Assembly (NCBI GenBank): GCA_020025015.1
Contig: JAHHSV010000009.1
Location: 1-47,246, forward strand
Reading direction: 5' to 3'
DNA from: Anaeroplasmataceae bacterium
Lineage (GTDB): Bacteria > Bacillota_I > Bacilli_A > Acholeplasmatales > Anaeroplasmataceae
DNA: 47,246 nucleotides
Of this stretch, positions 1 through 7,249 are shown one piece after another. Both the position numbers and the translations under genes were made by a program. Positions within the stretch are counted from its first letter, which is position 1. Each line of letters begins with the position of its first letter. The notes beneath the pieces are model-generated. The model searched no databases. It had not been told where the DNA came from and was given only the letters and a program-made list of their open reading frames with translations.

Positions 1-250
1 AAACTGTTAGAGTATTATGTCTTTTTTAATAATGCTATAAATCTTACAATGTATGAAAAAGAGATTTGTTGACAAACTACCTTATTTTTAAAACAAATAA
101 AATAAATTTATAAAAAGTGGTGAAGGCCTAATAAAACACGGGTGATTTTAGGCTGAAAATACCTTAAATTCAACTTTTTTATGTCAAAATAAGGATTAAA
201 AAAGACCGAATGACCAAGTATGCTTGATGAGCACTTTGTCAACGGTCTGA

Positions 251-273
251 GCCAAGAGTTTTATTCTCTTGGC
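251..273. other. Hairpin downstream of the DUF2130 gene
   Basis: An 8-bp perfect inverted repeat (GCCAAGAG / CTCTTGGC) with a 7-nt loop lies just past the stop codon of the DUF2130 gene. It lacks a clear T-tract on the minus strand, so it is only a weak terminator or a 3' end-stabilising hairpin. The rest of 1-250 shows no gene; a second short inverted repeat (GCCTAA / TTAGGC) lies near 127-154. Confidence 0.4.
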
Positions 274-280
274 AATCTTC

Positions 281-1894
281 TTATTCTTGATTAATTTTAT
301 TTACTTTTTTTACTAATCTTGTAATATTGAATCTTTCGATTTTCTTTGTAATTTCCATAATATACTTATCAGTAATATGCTGGCACTTATCATCAATCTT
401 ATTAGCTGCATCCTTAATAGCTGAATTAGCTTTTAAGATATCCTCTACTGATTTCTTTAAGTCTTCTAGTGGCTTATCTAAATAGGTATTCTTTATTTTT
501 TCGAATTCTGCTTCTAATTCAGTTGTTTCAATTAATTCAAGCTTTTCCTTTTCATTCTTTAATAATAGGTCCTTAAATTTCATTGAAAGTGAGGTTACCA
601 TATTTAAGAATGTCATCATATAGGCAGGCTGTACTACATACATATCCTTATATTCTCTTACCTTATAAATAGGTAAAGCATTAGGTCTATCTGATTCTAG
701 AGTTGAAACAAGTACTGCATACTTGCAGTTCTTTTTAATTCTATTCTTATCTAGCTCTGGATAATAATGACTATTTTTTTGTTTATTTTTAGAATTAGGA
801 TCCTCATCCTTCATATCTAAACAAACTGAAGCTAATAATTCATTATCTAAATGCTCTTCAGTTGCATAAACCTTATAGATAAAATCAGCCTTTGAGCCTT
901 TCTTATCCCCTTCATCCTTAACTACCTTATTATCCTTAATCCAAGTACAATTTTCTAAGCCAACCTGTAGGTATGATTCCATTTCATTATTACACCAGGT
1001 CTCTAAATCCTCACCAATCATCTTAACGCTTAGGGCACTCTTCTGATTGTTTAATCTTTGAATTTCTTCTAGGTTTGCTTTAATTTCTAAATCCTTAGAA
1101 TCTAAAGCTTTAGCTTGCTCTTCCTTTAAAGCAGTAATAGCTTTATTATGCTCAGCCTCTAAGGCTGTCTTTTGCTTTAGAATTTCTAATTCTAAATTAG
1201 CTTTATTAGCTTCCCTTAAGGTATTTAAATCACCAGTAAGCTTATCAATTTGGCTTTGATACTGATTCTTTAGGGTTTCAGCATTTAAGCTTAATTGCTG
1301 CTTAAAGAATTCATCCTTATTATTTAGTTTATTTTGAAGCTCACCAATTTCTTTTTGATATTTTAAATCTAAATCCTTAGTCTTAGAGTTTAAATCATTA
1401 ATACTTTCTGTATTTTGCTCCTTTAGCTTATTTTCATAATAAGCCTTATTAGCATCAAGTAATGCATTAGAATCCTTAAGCTTTAATTCATACTCATGGC
1501 GTAAGTCTGCTAAAGCACTAGCCTTATCATTTTCAAAGGCCTTCCTTTCCTCTAATAGAGCTTGCTTTTCTAATTCAAAATTATGCTCTAAGGCCTTAAT
1601 TGCAGCTTCACTATCTCTTTTAGCTAAATTTAAAGCCTCAAGCTGCTTTTGCATTGCTAATTGATTTTGATTTTTAAGGTCTTCAAGCTCCTGTTGATGG
1701 TTTGCCTTAACTACAGCTAATTCATTATCATACTGCTTCTTATAAACCGCATCCATTTCCTCTTGAACTCGTTTATTAATAAAATCTAGATCAACCTTTT
1801 GTAAATCGGCTAAATCAATTAAATCACCTTTATTAGCATCCTCTAGTAGCTCTAGAGTTTGTAAATCTCTAATTAATACCTTTACTTGCTTCAT
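281..1894 (-). CDS. DUF2130 coiled-coil protein
   Basis: A 537-residue cytoplasmic protein. Residues about 30-300 are a long Lys/Glu/Gln/Ala-rich coiled coil. About 300-460 is a compact domain I recognise as DUF2130, with the conserved stretches MIGEDLETWCNNE, GSKADFIYKV, VCLDMKDEDP, and CKYAVLVSTLE followed by VVQPAYMMTFL. The tail is again helical. DUF2130 has been likened to restriction-endonuclease-like folds, and the acidic and Lys residues in the DFIYKV and DMKDED blocks would fit such a core; this is inference and the role is unknown. An ATG preceded by GGAGGTATCG (near 1895-1910) makes the start secure. It is a single-gene unit, divergent from the amber-interrupted membrane gene. No signal peptide or membrane segment is present. 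Confidence 0.85.
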   Translation of the reverse strand: MKQVKVLIRDLQTLELLEDANKGDLIDLADLQKVDLDFINKRVQEEMDAVYKKQYDNELAVVKANHQQELEDLKNQNQLAMQKQLEALNLAKRDSEAAIKALEHNFELEKQALLEERKAFENDKASALADLRHEYELKLKDSNALLDANKAYYENKLKEQNTESINDLNSKTKDLDLKYQKEIGELQNKLNNKDEFFKQQLSLNAETLKNQYQSQIDKLTGDLNTLREANKANLELEILKQKTALEAEHNKAITALKEEQAKALDSKDLEIKANLEEIQRLNNQKSALSVKMIGEDLETWCNNEMESYLQVGLENCTWIKDNKVVKDEGDKKGSKADFIYKVYATEEHLDNELLASVCLDMKDEDPNSKNKQKNSHYYPELDKNRIKKNCKYAVLVSTLESDRPNALPIYKVREYKDMYVVQPAYMMTFLNMVTSLSMKFKDLLLKNEKEKLELIETTELEAEFEKIKNTYLDKPLEDLKKSVEDILKANSAIKDAANKIDDKCQHITDKYIMEITKKIERFNITRLVKKVNKINQE

Positions 1895-2132
1895 ATCGAT
1901 ACCTCCGTTATTTTAATAATAGCATATTTTAGACCTAGAGTTAATGCTATAAATAAAAATATGCTTTTTTGAGAAAATTAAAGCAATTTCAAATAGTGTC
2001 GTAAAAGTTATATCTATACATCTAATTATAGACACTTTCTATACGATTTTTGTATTTTTATTTCATTTTGTGTTACTTAATCTACTAAAAGAATAATAAA
2101 ATATACATGTAAATTTTAAGGAAGAGAAATAC

Positions 2133-2996
2133 ATGAATAAAAGAATGAATGAAAAGTGGGGATTTTCTCAATAGAAGCTTCATGAACTAGCACCATTCAT
2201 AATGTGGTTTTCTTTTGCTGCAACAATCTTATCTATTGCATTATTAACTGCCTGTTTTGCTATTGTTGCTAACCTATTCTTTAATGTTGTGTGTGGTGTA
2301 TTGGTTTTAGTTTTCTGTAAACCAGTAATGTTTGAGCGTTTAAAGCTAATAACCTTATTGACCTTAAGAACTATTATTGCTTTTTTCGTAATATTTAACA
2401 GGAATGGTGCAATTTATACTGACTTAGTAAGAGTCGCTCTATTCATTAATATTATGGAAGCAACAATGACTGACTTCTTAAAGAATCATCAACCATTTAA
2501 TGGTGTATTTGGCTTAACTGGTCATTGGAATACAGTAGTTCTAAATGAAGCTCCTGCCTTCTATACTATTCAAGGTGTAATTTTAGGTGCAACTATTGCT
2601 TACGCAATTGGTTATACAATTTGGAACTGGATTTTCGTATCAGGCGAGTTCTCAACAAGCGTTACCTTAATGCATGTTGCCTTCCTAGGTACTCCTTTAA
2701 TTGGTTCATTAATTATGTGGGGTATTACAGGTAGTCCTGAGATTGGCTTTGGCTGCTGGTTATTATTAAGAGCTAACACCTTAACCTTCGGTGGTATCAT
2801 GCAAATTGGTGCTAAGCAATATTGGGAGGATGGCTTATATAATCCTAAATTTGCTAAGTTCATCGACTGGACTCATAAGAGATCAGTTCAAATCGTATGT
2901 ATGGTTATCTGCTTAGCTTTAATGGCTTTCGTAATTGCTTCAAGATGTGCTTGGGGTACAATTGCTGGTCAAGGTGGCTTCTTACCATTCTAATTT
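2133..2996 (+). pseudogene. Polytopic membrane protein with in-frame TAG codon
   Basis: The reading frame starts at ATG 2133 behind GGAAGAG, runs 13 codons, meets TAG at 2172-2174, and continues in the same frame without further stops to TAA at 2994-2996. Ignoring the TAG, the product is about 287 residues with roughly six hydrophobic segments (about residues 30-55, 70-85, 145-170, 180-200, 205-225, 255-275). I do not recognise the family. The internal ATG at 2202 has no good ribosome binding site, so a protein starting there would have lost its N-terminus. The uniform frame afterwards suggests a recent nonsense mutation, a sequencing error or readthrough rather than an old pseudogene. TAG is a normal stop for at least seven genes here, so reassignment is unlikely. 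Confidence 0.6.
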
Positions 2997-3007
2997 AATA
3001 AAAAAAT

Positions 3008-3040
3008 ATGGCTGTAGAAAATTCTACAGCCATTTTTATT
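3008..3040. terminator. Bidirectional terminator
   Basis: A 12-bp perfect stem (ATGGCTGTAGAA / TTCTACAGCCAT) with a minimal loop is followed by TTTTATTT on the plus strand and by T-rich sequence on the minus strand. It sits between two convergent genes. Confidence 0.9.
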
Positions 3041-3042
3041 TG

Positions 3043-3516
3043 CTATTCTTCTTCATCCATATCATCATAATAGTCTTCCATCTTATAGCCATATGGAAGC
3101 TCATTTTCTTCAGCAATATATCTTAAGGCGGCTGCTAAATCCTCAGCGGCATCACTTAAGACTGCTTTAAATTTGTAATTTAATACCTCATTGTTTTCAA
3201 AGATAATATTTATTACAAATTCACCCTCATTATAATCATTTTCTGAATACTCATCATTGTAATCAACTATTGTATGCTTAATCGCATTACAGAAGATTAA
3301 AAATTTAGCAACATACTTACGATTATAATCACTACCATCAATTGTAAAGCCCTTGGGTAGATCTGAGCCCTTACCCTCAGTTACCTCAAAGCTAAAATTC
3401 TCACGTGTAACCTTGATTAAGCTTTTATAAGGATTAGGATAATACTCGCCATAATGATTACCTGTAATCGTTATTTCCTTATAATTACTTGAATCTAAAA
3501 AATAATTTAATTCCAT
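3043..3516 (-). CDS. Acidic hypothetical protein, partner of HEPN-like gene
   Basis: A 157-residue soluble protein, very acidic at its C-terminus (DDMDEEE). It shows alternating beta-like segments and no signal peptide or membrane helix. I do not recognise it. It is the second gene of a two-gene unit: its AGGAGG ribosome binding site overlaps the stop codon of the HEPN-like gene, and the two genes are separated by only 8 nt, so they are probably translationally linked. An acidic partner encoded directly behind a possible RNA-targeting basic protein could be a neutralising partner, but no known antitoxin fold (MNT nucleotidyltransferase, RHH) is visible. Confidence 0.65.
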   Translation of the reverse strand: MELNYFLDSSNYKEITITGNHYGEYYPNPYKSLIKVTRENFSFEVTEGKGSDLPKGFTIDGSDYNRKYVAKFLIFCNAIKHTIVDYNDEYSENDYNEGEFVINIIFENNEVLNYKFKAVLSDAAEDLAAALRYIAEENELPYGYKMEDYYDDMDEEE

Positions 3517-3524
3517 ATATCCTC

Positions 3525-3941
3525 CTAACAGAACTTATCTATGGCCTTTAGACGCAAATTATCTAAAGCCCTACTTAAATCCTTAAATATCTTATAATCC
3601 TTGGCTAAGGCCTTACTAACACGCTTATAATGTCTATGCCTTCTAAGACCTCTATCACAAGCGAAATCTAAATATGCCTGATGACACCAATAATTTCTTT
3701 TCTTAGCCATCTCATGCAAATAATTATAATCTTCCTTAGAAATAAATGGTTTTTTATCCGAATTATCAATATCACGTAGCTCAATTAATATTTGCGTTAA
3801 GCTCAGGTTATTAACATTCATTCTATTATTTAAGGTTTTCCCTTCAACCATAGCGGCATATATCCACTTTAGATTATTTTCAATAAGCTGAAAACAACAA
3901 ATTAACTCACTATGCATTATTTTAAACTTCTTTAAATTCAT
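3525..3941 (-). CDS. HEPN-like small protein (R-x4-H motif)
   Basis: A 138-residue basic, helix-rich protein. Residues 82-87 read RNYWCH, matching the R-(x4-6)-H signature of HEPN ribonucleases, preceded by a helix (DYNYLHEMAK) and followed by another, as expected for that fold. The N-terminal helices (residues 5-60) and a basic C-terminal helix (100-138) complete an all-alpha domain. HEPN proteins act as RNA-cleaving toxins or as effectors of defence systems; this assignment rests on the motif and helical content only. It is the first gene of a two-gene unit with the acidic protein behind it. The start is the ATG at 3941, preceded by GAGGTG. It ends with TAG. Confidence 0.6.
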   Translation of the reverse strand: MNLKKFKIMHSELICCFQLIENNLKWIYAAMVEGKTLNNRMNVNNLSLTQILIELRDIDNSDKKPFISKEDYNYLHEMAKKRNYWCHQAYLDFACDRGLRRHRHYKRVSKALAKDYKIFKDLSRALDNLRLKAIDKFC

Positions 3942-4010
3942 AAAACACCTCTATAATTTCTAACTACTATTATAGTTTATTTCTTTTTAAAAAACTAACG
4001 AATTATTTTT

Positions 4011-5009
4011 TTAATTCATTAAATCCTCTAAAGCTAAATAGGAAGCTATACGCTTTGCATCCTGTTTGGTTTTACCATAGGCATAAAAGCTTTGGCTTGC
4101 CTCATAAATTATACAAAAGCAGCCCCACCTTTTATCCTCTCCTAAGGCATCTAGATTATCTGTATATTCATAGGTCGGCTTATTAATAAGCTTCTTTTGC
4201 TCTAGCTCATTTACCTGCTGAATAGCATTTTCAAGGCTTGGCTTACCAACCTCTTTTTCATATTTATTTATCCCCTTATCCCTATCCTTAATAAGCCCAT
4301 AGCCTTTTAAGGCAGCCTCCTTACGAGCCTTAGGCTTACTTAAGCCCTCACCACTGCTTATATATTTTCCATCAATATATAGCTTAGCTATGAAGCTGTT
4401 TTTATCCTCATTTGATTCATATTCATAATCCGGAACCTTATTAAAATATCCCTGGGAATATTCTTGAACTAAGGCAACAAAATTAGAGTTTTTATCTTCG
4501 ATTAGCTCTTCAAAATCAAAATCAGCAGTAATATCTAGCATTCTTTCAACAACCCTAACTATCACCTTAAAATCCCAGCCAGAATCCAAGGTGACTGCGC
4601 CTAAAATAGCTTCAAATAGGTCTTCCTTTACTGATGGCTCATCTTGAATGTTTTGACTAATGTCACCTTCATTTAAAATTAAATAATCCTTAAAGCCTAG
4701 CTTTTCAATTGCGTTAGCTAAATAGGTCTTATCAACTAAATTCATCTTAATATTCGTAAAAACACCCTCATCAAATTCTGTATGAAAATAGGTTTTATCT
4801 CCATAGCTTAAAAGCTTACCATAGCGGTCCATCATTAATTTAATAACCGCATTATCTAAGGCCTTATCCCCAATAAATTCTAAAACCTCATTGTTTTCCC
4901 CACCATTTTCACTTGAATAGCTTTTTCTAATAAAAGCCTGCTCTAATAGGCATTTATTAGAAAAATTATAGCCAATTTTTTCCTCTACCAATTTAATAAA
5001 TTTTTCCAT
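4011..5009 (-). CDS. Accessory RNase III with two dsRNA-binding domains
   Basis: A 332-residue protein. Residues 1-150 are an RNase III domain: the signature NEVLEFIGDKALD holds the first acidic residues, and EDLFEAILGAV supplies the second Asp/Glu pair, so the catalytic acids appear intact. A dsRNA-binding domain follows (about 165-240, ending in KPKARKEAALKGYGLI), then a linker and a second dsRNA-binding domain (about 270-332, KTKQDAKRIASYLALEDL). Standard bacterial RNase III is near 230 residues with one such domain, so this is an enlarged and divergent version, probably not the housekeeping copy. I place the start at ATG 5009 behind GAGGAAAA rather than at the upstream GTG 5039. A leader with its own terminator precedes it. 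Confidence 0.8.
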   Translation of the reverse strand: MEKFIKLVEEKIGYNFSNKCLLEQAFIRKSYSSENGGENNEVLEFIGDKALDNAVIKLMMDRYGKLLSYGDKTYFHTEFDEGVFTNIKMNLVDKTYLANAIEKLGFKDYLILNEGDISQNIQDEPSVKEDLFEAILGAVTLDSGWDFKVIVRVVERMLDITADFDFEELIEDKNSNFVALVQEYSQGYFNKVPDYEYESNEDKNSFIAKLYIDGKYISSGEGLSKPKARKEAALKGYGLIKDRDKGINKYEKEVGKPSLENAIQQVNELEQKKLINKPTYEYTDNLDALGEDKRWGCFCIIYEASQSFYAYGKTKQDAKRIASYLALEDLMN

Positions 5010-5038
5010 ATACTTTTCCTCTTTTCTTAATTTAGGCA

Positions 5039-5083
5039 CAAAAAAAGCCTTTAAGGATATCTATGCTAAGCATAGCCTAAAGG
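5039..5083 (-). terminator. Terminator in the leader of the RNase III gene (attenuator candidate)
   Basis: On the minus strand a compound hairpin (outer stem 5048-5053/5078-5083, inner stem CTATGC/GCATAG at 5061-5066/5070-5075) is followed by seven T residues and lies about 30 nt before the RNase III start codon. A weak promoter (TTACAA, 17 nt, TAAAAT; 5208-5236) lies upstream, so the terminator falls inside the leader. This suggests attenuation or cleavage of the leader by the enzyme itself. Confidence 0.6.
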
Positions 5084-5207
5084 TTAAAGTACTAAAAATA
5101 TTAGATATAAATTAAATCTACCTTCTACTAGCCTACTAGGCTAATAAAACCTAAAAATATTTTATATATAGCATTTCAAATACTAAGCCTTTTTCTACCT
5201 TACCCTT

Positions 5208-5236
5208 ATTTTACATCTCAAAATTTTATTTGTAAA
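5208..5236 (-). promoter_or_regulatory. Possible promoter of the RNase III leader
   Basis: TTACAA (-35, complement of 5231-5236) and TAAAAT (-10, complement of 5208-5213) with a 17-nt spacer on the minus strand. It lies beyond the terminator of the preceding gene, which supports independent transcription. A 15-nt palindrome (5129-5143) lies in the resulting leader of about 190 nt. Confidence 0.4.
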
Positions 5237-5242
5237 TAAGTA

Positions 5243-5268
5243 AAAAAAGAAGGACCTATGGGTCCTTA
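5243..5268 (-). terminator. Terminator of the ArsR-like gene
   Basis: Stem AAGGACC / GGTCCTT (5251-5257 / 5262-5268) with a 4-nt loop, followed on the minus strand by C and a run of seven T. Confidence 0.85.
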
Positions 5269-5274
5269 AATTTT

Positions 5275-5547
5275 TTACTTATGAGTACAGCCACAAGGTG
5301 TAACAATAAAGCTTAAAAGCTCATCTAATAAAGCCTTATTAACCTCGAAGATACCATCATTTATAATAACTAAACTATTATTAGTTAAATTATGCAAGGC
5401 TAAATTGAATTCTTCCTTATTTGCATCAACAACCTTAGCTAAGGTATCAAAATTCATTTTTCCTCTATTATAAAGCATCTTCATTGTTTTAACTGCTGTT
5501 TCATTTCCTAAAGCTTTAAATAAAATACTTGCTTCTTGTTTATGCAT
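5275..5547 (-). CDS. ArsR-like winged-helix regulator with C-terminal Cys/His tail
   Basis: A 90-residue DNA-binding protein. Residues 6-75 form a winged helix with the ArsR-family opening (LFKALGNETAVKTMKMLYNRG), a recognition-helix region (FDTLAKVVDANKEEFNLALHNLTNNSL) and a wing (IINDGIFEVN). The C-terminus ends CGCTHK, a plausible metal or thiol sensor site, with Cys near residues 85 and 87 and a His near 89. Such proteins normally repress a nearby transporter and release DNA on metal binding. The AEC carrier lies just upstream on the same strand (67-nt gap), but the terminator behind this gene separates it from the RNase III gene. The start is ATG 5547 behind GGAGAAAA. The effector is unknown. 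Confidence 0.75.
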   Translation of the reverse strand: MHKQEASILFKALGNETAVKTMKMLYNRGKMNFDTLAKVVDANKEEFNLALHNLTNNSLVIINDGIFEVNKALLDELLSFIVTPCGCTHK

Positions 5548-5614
5548 AAATTTTCTCCTTCATCATAAAGTTTACAAAAAAAGCAAAATATAGTCAATTT
5601 ATTTACTCAAGCTA

Positions 5615-6655
5615 TTACAATGTAAATATTCCCGCTGCCCCACAAAGCATTATCGCAATAAATAAGCCTAAAATACTCATGATAGATGTCCACACTACTA
5701 ATTGACCAGCTAATTCACCATCCTGGTGCATCTCATAGGCCATTGGCGCACTAGAAACGGCAATAGGTGTCGCAAACAAAGCTATTAGAGATGGAAAATA
5801 TAGCTGAGGATCAGCATTTTGAGCCTTTAAAATAAAATAGAATGAAACTAAGCCTACAGCAGGAACTAAAAAGTTACGTAATAGAGTTCCTAAAATTATC
5901 TGCTTCTTTAAACGCTTAACGGCCCCAAAGGTAAAGCCTGCCCCAAGCATTATTAAAGCAAGTGGTGATGCCATATGGGCTAATTGCTCTAAAGGCTTAA
6001 ACAACCAAGAAATATCAGAAAATCTAAATTCTATATTAGAAACAATAAATATTTCTCGGAAGGCTAAAAATAGGATACCGGAAAATACACCTATTATTAA
6101 TGGATTTTTGACAATACCTAATAATATGTCCTTCACATGAACCTTATTACTTCCATCACCCTTATCAAAGATAGATAGACTGATAACTGCGAAAATATTA
6201 AATAAAGGAACAGATACAGCACTAACTAGGGTTGCAACTATTATCATTTGTGAATTACCACTATGCCCTAATGATTCTGCAATATATTCGGCTAATGGTA
6301 TACCAATTAAAGCATAATTTGAACGATATAAGCATTGATGAACAACGCCCTTTTGCTTATCATCAGGAACTAAAAATTTAACAACTACCCAACCAATTAA
6401 GAATAAAACAAATAGGGCAACTGCTACATAAATAAAGAACAACCAATAATCAGCAATCTTTGTTATATCTTCTATTTTATAAATGTTATAAAATAGTAAG
6501 ATCGGAATCAAAATTTTAAAGCAAAGCTTATTTCCTCTTTTTTGAAATTCATCATTAATAAAATGAACCTGTTTTAATATGTAACCAACAACTACCAAAA
6601 TAACTATTGGTAAAATTGCGTTGCATGCCATCATAAATGAATCTAAAACACTCAT
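5615..6655 (-). CDS. AEC-family (auxin efflux carrier-type) transporter
   Basis: A 346-residue integral membrane protein of the AEC/PIN-like family. It has about ten hydrophobic segments in two halves, with conserved stretches such as FKILIPILLFYNIYK in helix 2, CLYRSNYALIGIPLAEYI in helix 4, and ASPLALIMLGAGFTFG and ALFATPIAVSSAPMAYEM in the second half. Bacterial members are thought to move malate or other organic anions and sometimes amino acids. I start it at ATG 6655, which follows GGGAGAT at good spacing; an upstream alternative start at 6676 would add seven residues. The ArsR-like gene lies downstream on the same strand and may be co-transcribed. The substrate cannot be read from sequence. 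Confidence 0.85.
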   Translation of the reverse strand: MSVLDSFMMACNAILPIVILVVVGYILKQVHFINDEFQKRGNKLCFKILIPILLFYNIYKIEDITKIADYWLFFIYVAVALFVLFLIGWVVVKFLVPDDKQKGVVHQCLYRSNYALIGIPLAEYIAESLGHSGNSQMIIVATLVSAVSVPLFNIFAVISLSIFDKGDGSNKVHVKDILLGIVKNPLIIGVFSGILFLAFREIFIVSNIEFRFSDISWLFKPLEQLAHMASPLALIMLGAGFTFGAVKRLKKQIILGTLLRNFLVPAVGLVSFYFILKAQNADPQLYFPSLIALFATPIAVSSAPMAYEMHQDGELAGQLVVWTSIMSILGLFIAIMLCGAAGIFTL

Positions 6656-6710
6656 ATGATCATCTCCCAACACCAAAAGAAGATTATACCACTTTTAGAT
6701 TCTATTACAA

Positions 6711-6737
6711 GAAAAAATAGAGATTTCTCTCTATTTT
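6711..6737 (-). terminator. Terminator of the 45-residue gene
   Basis: Stem AAATAGAGA / TCTCTATTT (6715-6723 / 6728-6736) with loop GAAA on the minus strand, followed by TTTTTTC. It is located 5 nt past the stop of the small gene. Confidence 0.85.
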
Positions 6738-6741
6738 CTCC

Positions 6742-6879
6742 TTAGTAATTAACATCAGTCTTAGTCACATAAAGTGTCTTTTCTATTAATGCTTGATTTT
6801 CATTAACGTATGACCAACATTCATCCTTATTACCTTTAAATAGTACTTCACCTGTTGATAAAATTTTAACACAATACAT
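6742..6879 (-). CDS. 45-residue hypothetical small protein
   Basis: A small frame translating from ATG 6879 to TAA 6742: it begins MYCVKILSTGEVLFKGNKDE and ends TLYVTKTDVNY. It is soluble, has no signal or membrane segment, and looks like a small beta-alpha-beta fold (two short strands, a central helix around CWSYVNENQALIEK, and a final strand). Support that it is real: a ribosome binding site AGGTGCTAGG upstream, a promoter (TTGTTT-16-TATAAT) placed to give a short leader, and a strong terminator right behind the stop. It stands alone as a monocistronic unit. The pattern is reminiscent of short phage- or anti-sigma-like modules, but I do not recognise the family. Confidence 0.7.
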   Translation of the reverse strand: MYCVKILSTGEVLFKGNKDECWSYVNENQALIEKTLYVTKTDVNY

Positions 6880-6902
6880 TTCCTAGCACCTCTTTGGCTA
6901 TC

Positions 6903-6930
6903 ATTATATATTGATAAATTTTCTAAACAA
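6903..6930 (-). promoter_or_regulatory. Promoter of the 45-residue gene
   Basis: TTGTTT (complement of 6925-6930), 16-nt spacer, TATAAT (complement of 6903-6908). Transcription would start about 17 nt before the ATG. Confidence 0.6.
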
Positions 6931-7249
6931 GTCTTGACATTATGGTCTATTTATACTCCTTGCGAGTTTGACTTTTTTGAAACATTTAATATTTGTCTTA
7001 GTTATGAGGTTATTTGGAATTTGAGAATTTTTAAAATTTTTTTAATTTTTTTACTTTTCTAACAAATTATATATTTAATCGACTTTTCTTGCCTAAAAGT
7101 TACAATTATATACAAAAAGAAAAGCTAAAAAGTACATTTTTGGGCTTAACTACAATGTTTTTTGGAATTTCAATTTAATATATTCATAATTTAAAATGAA
7201 TATAATTATTTTTTTGTCTAATCATAGATAGTTGTAAATAAAGCTAAAA
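6931..7249. other. AT-rich gene-free stretch
   Basis: No coding frame with a ribosome binding site was found here. It contains runs of A and T and one 9-bp inverted repeat (TTGTCTAAT / ATTAGACAA, about 7214-7222 and 7248-7256) that overlaps the end of the MATE gene and has a 25-nt loop; it has no T-tract in the direction of that gene. Confidence 0.5.

Noticed and set aside
1995..2036. Inverted repeat AGTGTC / GACACT reminiscent of insertion-sequence ends
   Set aside because: Only 6-bp arms in AT-rich DNA, with no transposase fragment nearby.
2172..2174. Pyrrolysine or other recoding of TAG in the membrane gene
   Set aside because: TAG ends at least seven other genes here, and no recoding element or pyl genes are visible.
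2612..2863. Various overlapping frames on the opposite strand of clear genes (for example 2612-2863, 9359-9619, 24577-24771)
   Set aside because: They lie within well-supported genes, lack ribosome binding sites and show no recognisable domains.
3043..3516. MNT-type antitoxin partner for the HEPN-like gene
   Set aside because: No GSxxxGxxSDxD nucleotidyltransferase motif is present.
5084..5236. T-box or other known riboswitch upstream of the RNase III gene
   Set aside because: There is a terminator in the leader, but no T-box sequence or specifier-type structure can be recognised.
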